DNA of 7,943 nt from Fidelibacterota bacterium. GTDB taxonomy: Bacteria > Fidelibacterota > Marinisomatia > Marinisomatales > TCS55. The DNA lies in the NCBI GenBank assembly GCA_014239505.1, contig JAAZYT010000139.1, positions 1 to 7,943 of the forward strand. The letters run 5' to 3'. Below, piece by piece: positions 7,772-7,943 of the stretch. Under the pieces are notes generated by a model. The model was given only the letters and a program-made list of their open reading frames with translations. It was not told where the DNA came from and did no database searches. Both the position numbers and the translations under genes were made by a program. Each line of letters opens with the position of its first letter. Within the stretch, counting starts at the first letter, position 1.

Positions 7772-7943
7772 TATTGCCGTTATTCAATTCCCTGGCTCTA
7801 ATACTGAACGTGAAACCTTTATGGCTTGTCATCGTGCTGGTCTTAATCCCGCTGAGTTTTTATGGAATCAACCCTTAAGCCAATTATCAGAGTTTAATGG
7901 CTATATAATTGTAGGTGGGTTTTCGTATGAAGATCGATCTCGA
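7755..7943 (+). CDS. purQ: FGAM synthase glutaminase subunit PurQ, N-terminal part (cut by window end)
   Basis: Starting at ATG 7755, 63 codons run open to the window edge. The product begins MSSLSNIAVIQFPGSNTERE, the typical first strand of PurQ with its PGSN motif, and ends in GGFSYEDRSR, matching the PurQ oxyanion-loop region (GGFSYGDYLR in Bacillus). PurQ is a class I glutamine amidotransferase that hydrolyses glutamine and passes ammonia to PurL. Family members are about 220-230 residues, so roughly 28% is visible; the catalytic Cys and the His/Glu pair lie beyond the window. The ATG lies inside the end of purM in a different frame, with no Shine-Dalgarno site, which suggests translational coupling. 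The next in-frame ATG (7821) would remove the conserved first strand, so 7755 is the right start. Its presence as a separate gene confirms the split FGAM synthase organisation. Confidence 0.93.
   Translation, partial: MSSLSNIAVIQFPGSNTERETFMACHRAGLNPAEFLWNQPLSQLSEFNGYIIVGGFSYEDRSR

Overview
The window is an AT-rich, gene-dense bacterial segment in which every supported gene is on the + strand. It holds one large predicted cell-envelope protein followed by a block of purine nucleotide biosynthesis genes. The Gram-negative (diderm) nature follows from the first protein, which carries a signal peptide and a C-terminal Omp85/BamA-like outer-membrane barrel ending in Phe. The purine genes use the split FGAM synthase type (small PurL plus separate PurQ). 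This argues against Gammaproteobacteria and most Bacteroidetes, which normally carry one large fused PurL. Together with the low GC, the short gaps and the envelope protein type, this suggests an uncultured marine lineage such as Marinimicrobia/SAR406 or a relative. That assignment is inference and not firm.

Layout: positions 1-44 may be the last codons of an upstream gene whose C-terminus resembles an outer-membrane barrel protein (weak evidence). Positions 64-2979 encode a 971-residue exported protein combining a gluzincin-type HExxH metallopeptidase-like domain, a TolB/PD40-like beta-propeller and an Omp85-like barrel. A 129-base gap (2980-3108) follows, and probably carries the promoter and leader of the purine block. 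Then come purA (3109-4401, GTG start), purL (4401-6734), purM (6734-7771) and the first 63 codons of purQ (7755 to the window edge).

The purine genes are tightly packed. purA/purL and purL/purM each share one base in a TAATG junction, and purM/purQ overlap by 17 bases, so co-transcription and translational coupling are very likely. PurL and PurQ (with PurS, not seen here) convert FGAR to FGAM, and PurM closes FGAM to AIR. PurA acts after IMP, on the branch to AMP. All visible active-site motifs are intact and no gene in the window looks broken.

I see no tRNA, rRNA, CRISPR array, insertion sequence, phage gene or defence system. The most unusual object is the three-part envelope protein. The rest is mostly housekeeping, and I do not claim a previously undescribed system.
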